Below, one piece after another: positions 61,801-64,000 of a DNA stretch of 64,000 bases. How positions within the stretch are numbered: the first letter of the stretch is position 1; each line of letters opens with the position of its first letter. The stretch is from Caenorhabditis remanei (taxonomy: Eukaryota; Nematoda; Chromadorea; Rhabditida; Rhabditidae): contig NC_071332.1 of assembly GCF_010183535.1 (NCBI RefSeq), positions 7,502,001 through 7,566,000 on the forward strand, given 5' to 3'. A program made the translations under genes and the position numbers. The notes beneath the pieces were generated by a model. The model searched no databases, was not told where the DNA came from, and saw nothing but the letters and a program-made list of their open reading frames with translations.

Positions 61801-62762
61801 TCCTCTTGTAGATAGAGCCAATAAAATTTTGAACTTTGGAGTGACCGTCTTTTGAGAACTGTGTACTTTCGGACCTTGTTTTCAGAAGGAATTAACAGCA
61901 ATTCAGACTGCAAAGAAATCATGAAACAATTCAGAGCTACCTGACTTTTAGAAATTAAACCTGCAAGTATAGCTGCCCTTCCAAACGTCTGCTTTCTTAT
62001 CCGAACTCATTATTATTCTTATCTTGTTTTATTTTCAGAATTCATACAAATTTCAGAATTTTTGTAACATCTTCTTTATAAAGTATGTATCCCACAAAGT
62101 ACTTACGTTTTATTCTGAATAATTACTCTCCGTCTGGACGGCTTGAATTCATCCTGCAAAAAGTGCAAACTCATCGAACGATTTTATTCCACGCGTTATT
62201 TATTAAGAATTGAAATTTGTCTAGCTTCTGCAGACCATTTTCACTGAACATCGTGAGATCAGATTAACAATTGAGATACCATAGTACACGAATAATCCGT
62301 CGAAGGTGTTTATAAGCCACTCCCCCATTTTATTTATTTTCTCAGGATTCTTTTGGTTTTTTTGTTTGTGTGATGCTCTCACTCTCTCGTCTTTTTTGGT
62401 CGTTTGTTGGTTGTTTCGTTCGTTTCACGGTCCTCATCAATCATTTTCCAGACAAAAATATGGTGTAAGTGGGTAGTTCGTGTCGAGCAATCATTCCAGG
62501 AATCGAGGGTCATTTGCAATAAAAAATATTAAAAAGTTCCAGCTGCTTTCCAGATCATCGTTTAATCTCAGTTGTAGTCTAATTTTGGCCTAGCTCTGTA
62601 GCGTTTAGAATCAGATCAGATATTCTTTGAAACTGGTTTTTTTCGCTTCGGATGATTCTACTATTTCGGAGTTCTGATGCTTTGTAGGAGACTTTTGGAG
62701 CTTATCGTCAATAAATAGTGAATGTCAAATCATTATAGTGGTCTCTGTCCTCAATAACCAAA
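55833..62762. other. gene-poor region, 6.9 kb
   Basis: Downstream of scd-2. Frames are short and without splice partners. One clear hairpin (60832-60872). Otherwise AT- and pyrimidine-rich DNA, probably regulatory sequence of a gene outside the window. Confidence 0.45.
60832..60872. repeat. 14-bp perfect hairpin
   Basis: GATTTCTGACGCCT (60832-60845) and AGGCGTCAGAAATC (60859-60872) are exact reverse complements around a 13-nt loop. The stem is short for a miRNA precursor. A small inverted repeat or a regulatory stem is more likely. Confidence 0.8.
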
Positions 62763-62993
62763 CTAAGTTCCCTGATTTTGAGAGACGTTTTTCGCGATGG
62801 GGTCCCGAAACTCTTGTTCGAATGGCTTCAGACCAGAATTGTTGAAATCAAACTGGCCCATCTTTAGTTCGGGTTTAGCAAAGTTCTGAAACCAATCTAC
62901 TATCTCATTCTTATTCTGACTATCCCAGAACGTGCTTCTAACCAGTTTATTTTGCTGATTAGAAACGAGGGTGGGAGTAACAATTGTACTCAT
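62763..62993 (-). CDS. small unrecognised ORF, 76 aa
   Basis: A continuous frame from ATG at 62993 to TAG. The product is polar (MSTIVTPTLVSNQQNKLVR, then WFQNFAKPELKMGQFDFNN), with no signal peptide or membrane segment and a residue balance typical of a real protein. A possible intron acceptor inside (TTTCAG before AACTTTGC) leaves open that it is only part of a larger gene. The family is not recognised, and no neighbour on the same strand supports a longer model. Confidence 0.4.
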   Translation of the reverse strand: MSTIVTPTLVSNQQNKLVRSTFWDSQNKNEIVDWFQNFAKPELKMGQFDFNNSGLKPFEQEFRDPIAKNVSQNQGT

Positions 62994-64000
62994 GAAAAGA
63001 GAATGGATTTATCACTAATCCAATGCACTCAAAAGTAATATTCTTCTTATATCCGGAAGCTCCAACTTCCTCTCAATAAACAATAGACACTACAATCGAG
63101 CATAAACGTGATGAATGAAATTGAGAGAAAAAATATATTCCAACTAAATTGAGAGGACTCTTTGAGAATTGATCTCCATAATTGTCCCCTTGAAGTTATC
63201 GTCACTTTTTTCTTGAAAAAGTAGAATATTTAAATTTTAATTCTAGGTTTTGTTTTTATGAGAAGTTTCCCACTATTAATTTATCTTGTTTTTTGATCCA
63301 CGTGCTTTTTCGATTTCTCAGTAGTGTTTCGTTTTCTAAAAGCAAATTTGTTACCTCTCCGTCAAAAAGAAGACGTCGGAGGTCCTTCGTCCAACCTCTT
63401 TTTCTGTTTACCATCCTATTTCATGTCTCTTTTTTCCGGATATAAAATATTTGTTTTGGTTAATCTGAAAAAAAGGACCATTTTATGGTGTTTGTGGTTC
63501 AACCTTCCATGTACTTTTTCTGCGTGTTCACTCAAAAGAATTACTCTTTTGAGGAGCAGGAAAACAATGCAGATTCTAAGAAATCTGAGGGGGAACCTCT
63601 CGCAGTCATTTATAATTCTCACACCGTTCGAGGTCCTTCCTTCTCATATTCCTTTGATGAGTTCACGTTCGTTTTGAGTTCGAACGTACGGATAAACATA
63701 GAATTGATGGATAATACATGATAGTTTGGTGTCTGTTAGAAGTCATGAAATATTCATTTGTTTATACATAAAGTTCACACAAGGCCTAGGATTCCCTGTA
63801 ATTGGAAAACCTGAGCTTATAAAAAGACGTGAATTTCAAAAATAGAAAGTAATATTCTTGAAGTTGCTGAAAGTCAACTTTTTAAAGTATTTGTTTTTCC
63901 CTGGGCAAAAAAAATAGAGTTTAGTTTAATTCATAAAGGAAGTCTGTCACGTTAAAAAACTAACATATTAATTCGGTTAGATCAGAAATTTCCCACGGAG
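62994..64000. other. right end of window, no gene seen
   Basis: Open frames near 63324-63721 overlap on both strands and show no splice or family support. Nothing else identified. Confidence 0.4.

Noticed and set aside
63324..63721. Overlapping frames on both strands near the right end
   Set aside because: Three overlapping frames with no consistent coding signal; chance openings.
1..64000. CRISPR arrays, prophage or bacterial operons
   Set aside because: None seen. The introns, tRNA type and protein families are those of a nematode nuclear genome.

Overview
The window is nuclear DNA from a Caenorhabditis nematode. Introns are mostly 44-60 nt with TTTCAG acceptors, and the protein families are typical of the genus or restricted to it: TWK potassium channels, saposin-like SPP peptides, DUF268, DUF273, a C4-type nuclear receptor, cathepsin B CPR-4, PPT-1 and the ALK-type receptor SCD-2. 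The CPR-4 product closely resembles the C. elegans protein as I remember it but is not identical. I therefore infer a Caenorhabditis species other than C. elegans and cannot name it. All exon models were built by eye from reading frame and splice signals; exon lengths add up in frame for every gene given in full.

Left part (0.5-5.7 kb): an 11-exon TWK two-pore potassium channel gene. Its 2.6 kb intron 8 holds, on the opposite strand, three intact saposin-like genes and one broken copy. Its intron 9 holds a tRNA-Cys. A small Ly6-like, probably GPI-anchored gene converges on its 3' end.

Expanded-family block (6-22.6 kb): four tandem DUF268 genes plus a relic of a fifth, then three tandem DUF273 (putative glycosyltransferase) genes, with MITE-like elements and a perfect hairpin among them.

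Middle (22.6-36 kb), mostly minus strand: two tandem DUF4139/DUF4140 genes spaced like an operon; a tRNA-like repeat; a 12-exon gene for a 927-residue THAP/C2H2/hAT-transposase-like protein, which looks like a domesticated transposase; and then, on the plus strand, cpr-4 with GATA motifs and a TATA box.

Right part: a nuclear hormone receptor gene and ppt-1 converge at 41.9-44.8 kb. After 5 kb of pyrimidine-rich non-coding DNA comes scd-2 (22 coding exons, 50.2-55.8 kb), with a decayed tRNA-Cys copy in intron 7. The last 8 kb is almost gene-free apart from one small unrecognised ORF on the minus strand.

The genes do not form one pathway. The window pairs arrays of fast-duplicating nematode genes (spp, DUF268, DUF273, DUF4139) with conserved single-copy genes (cpr-4, ppt-1, scd-2).
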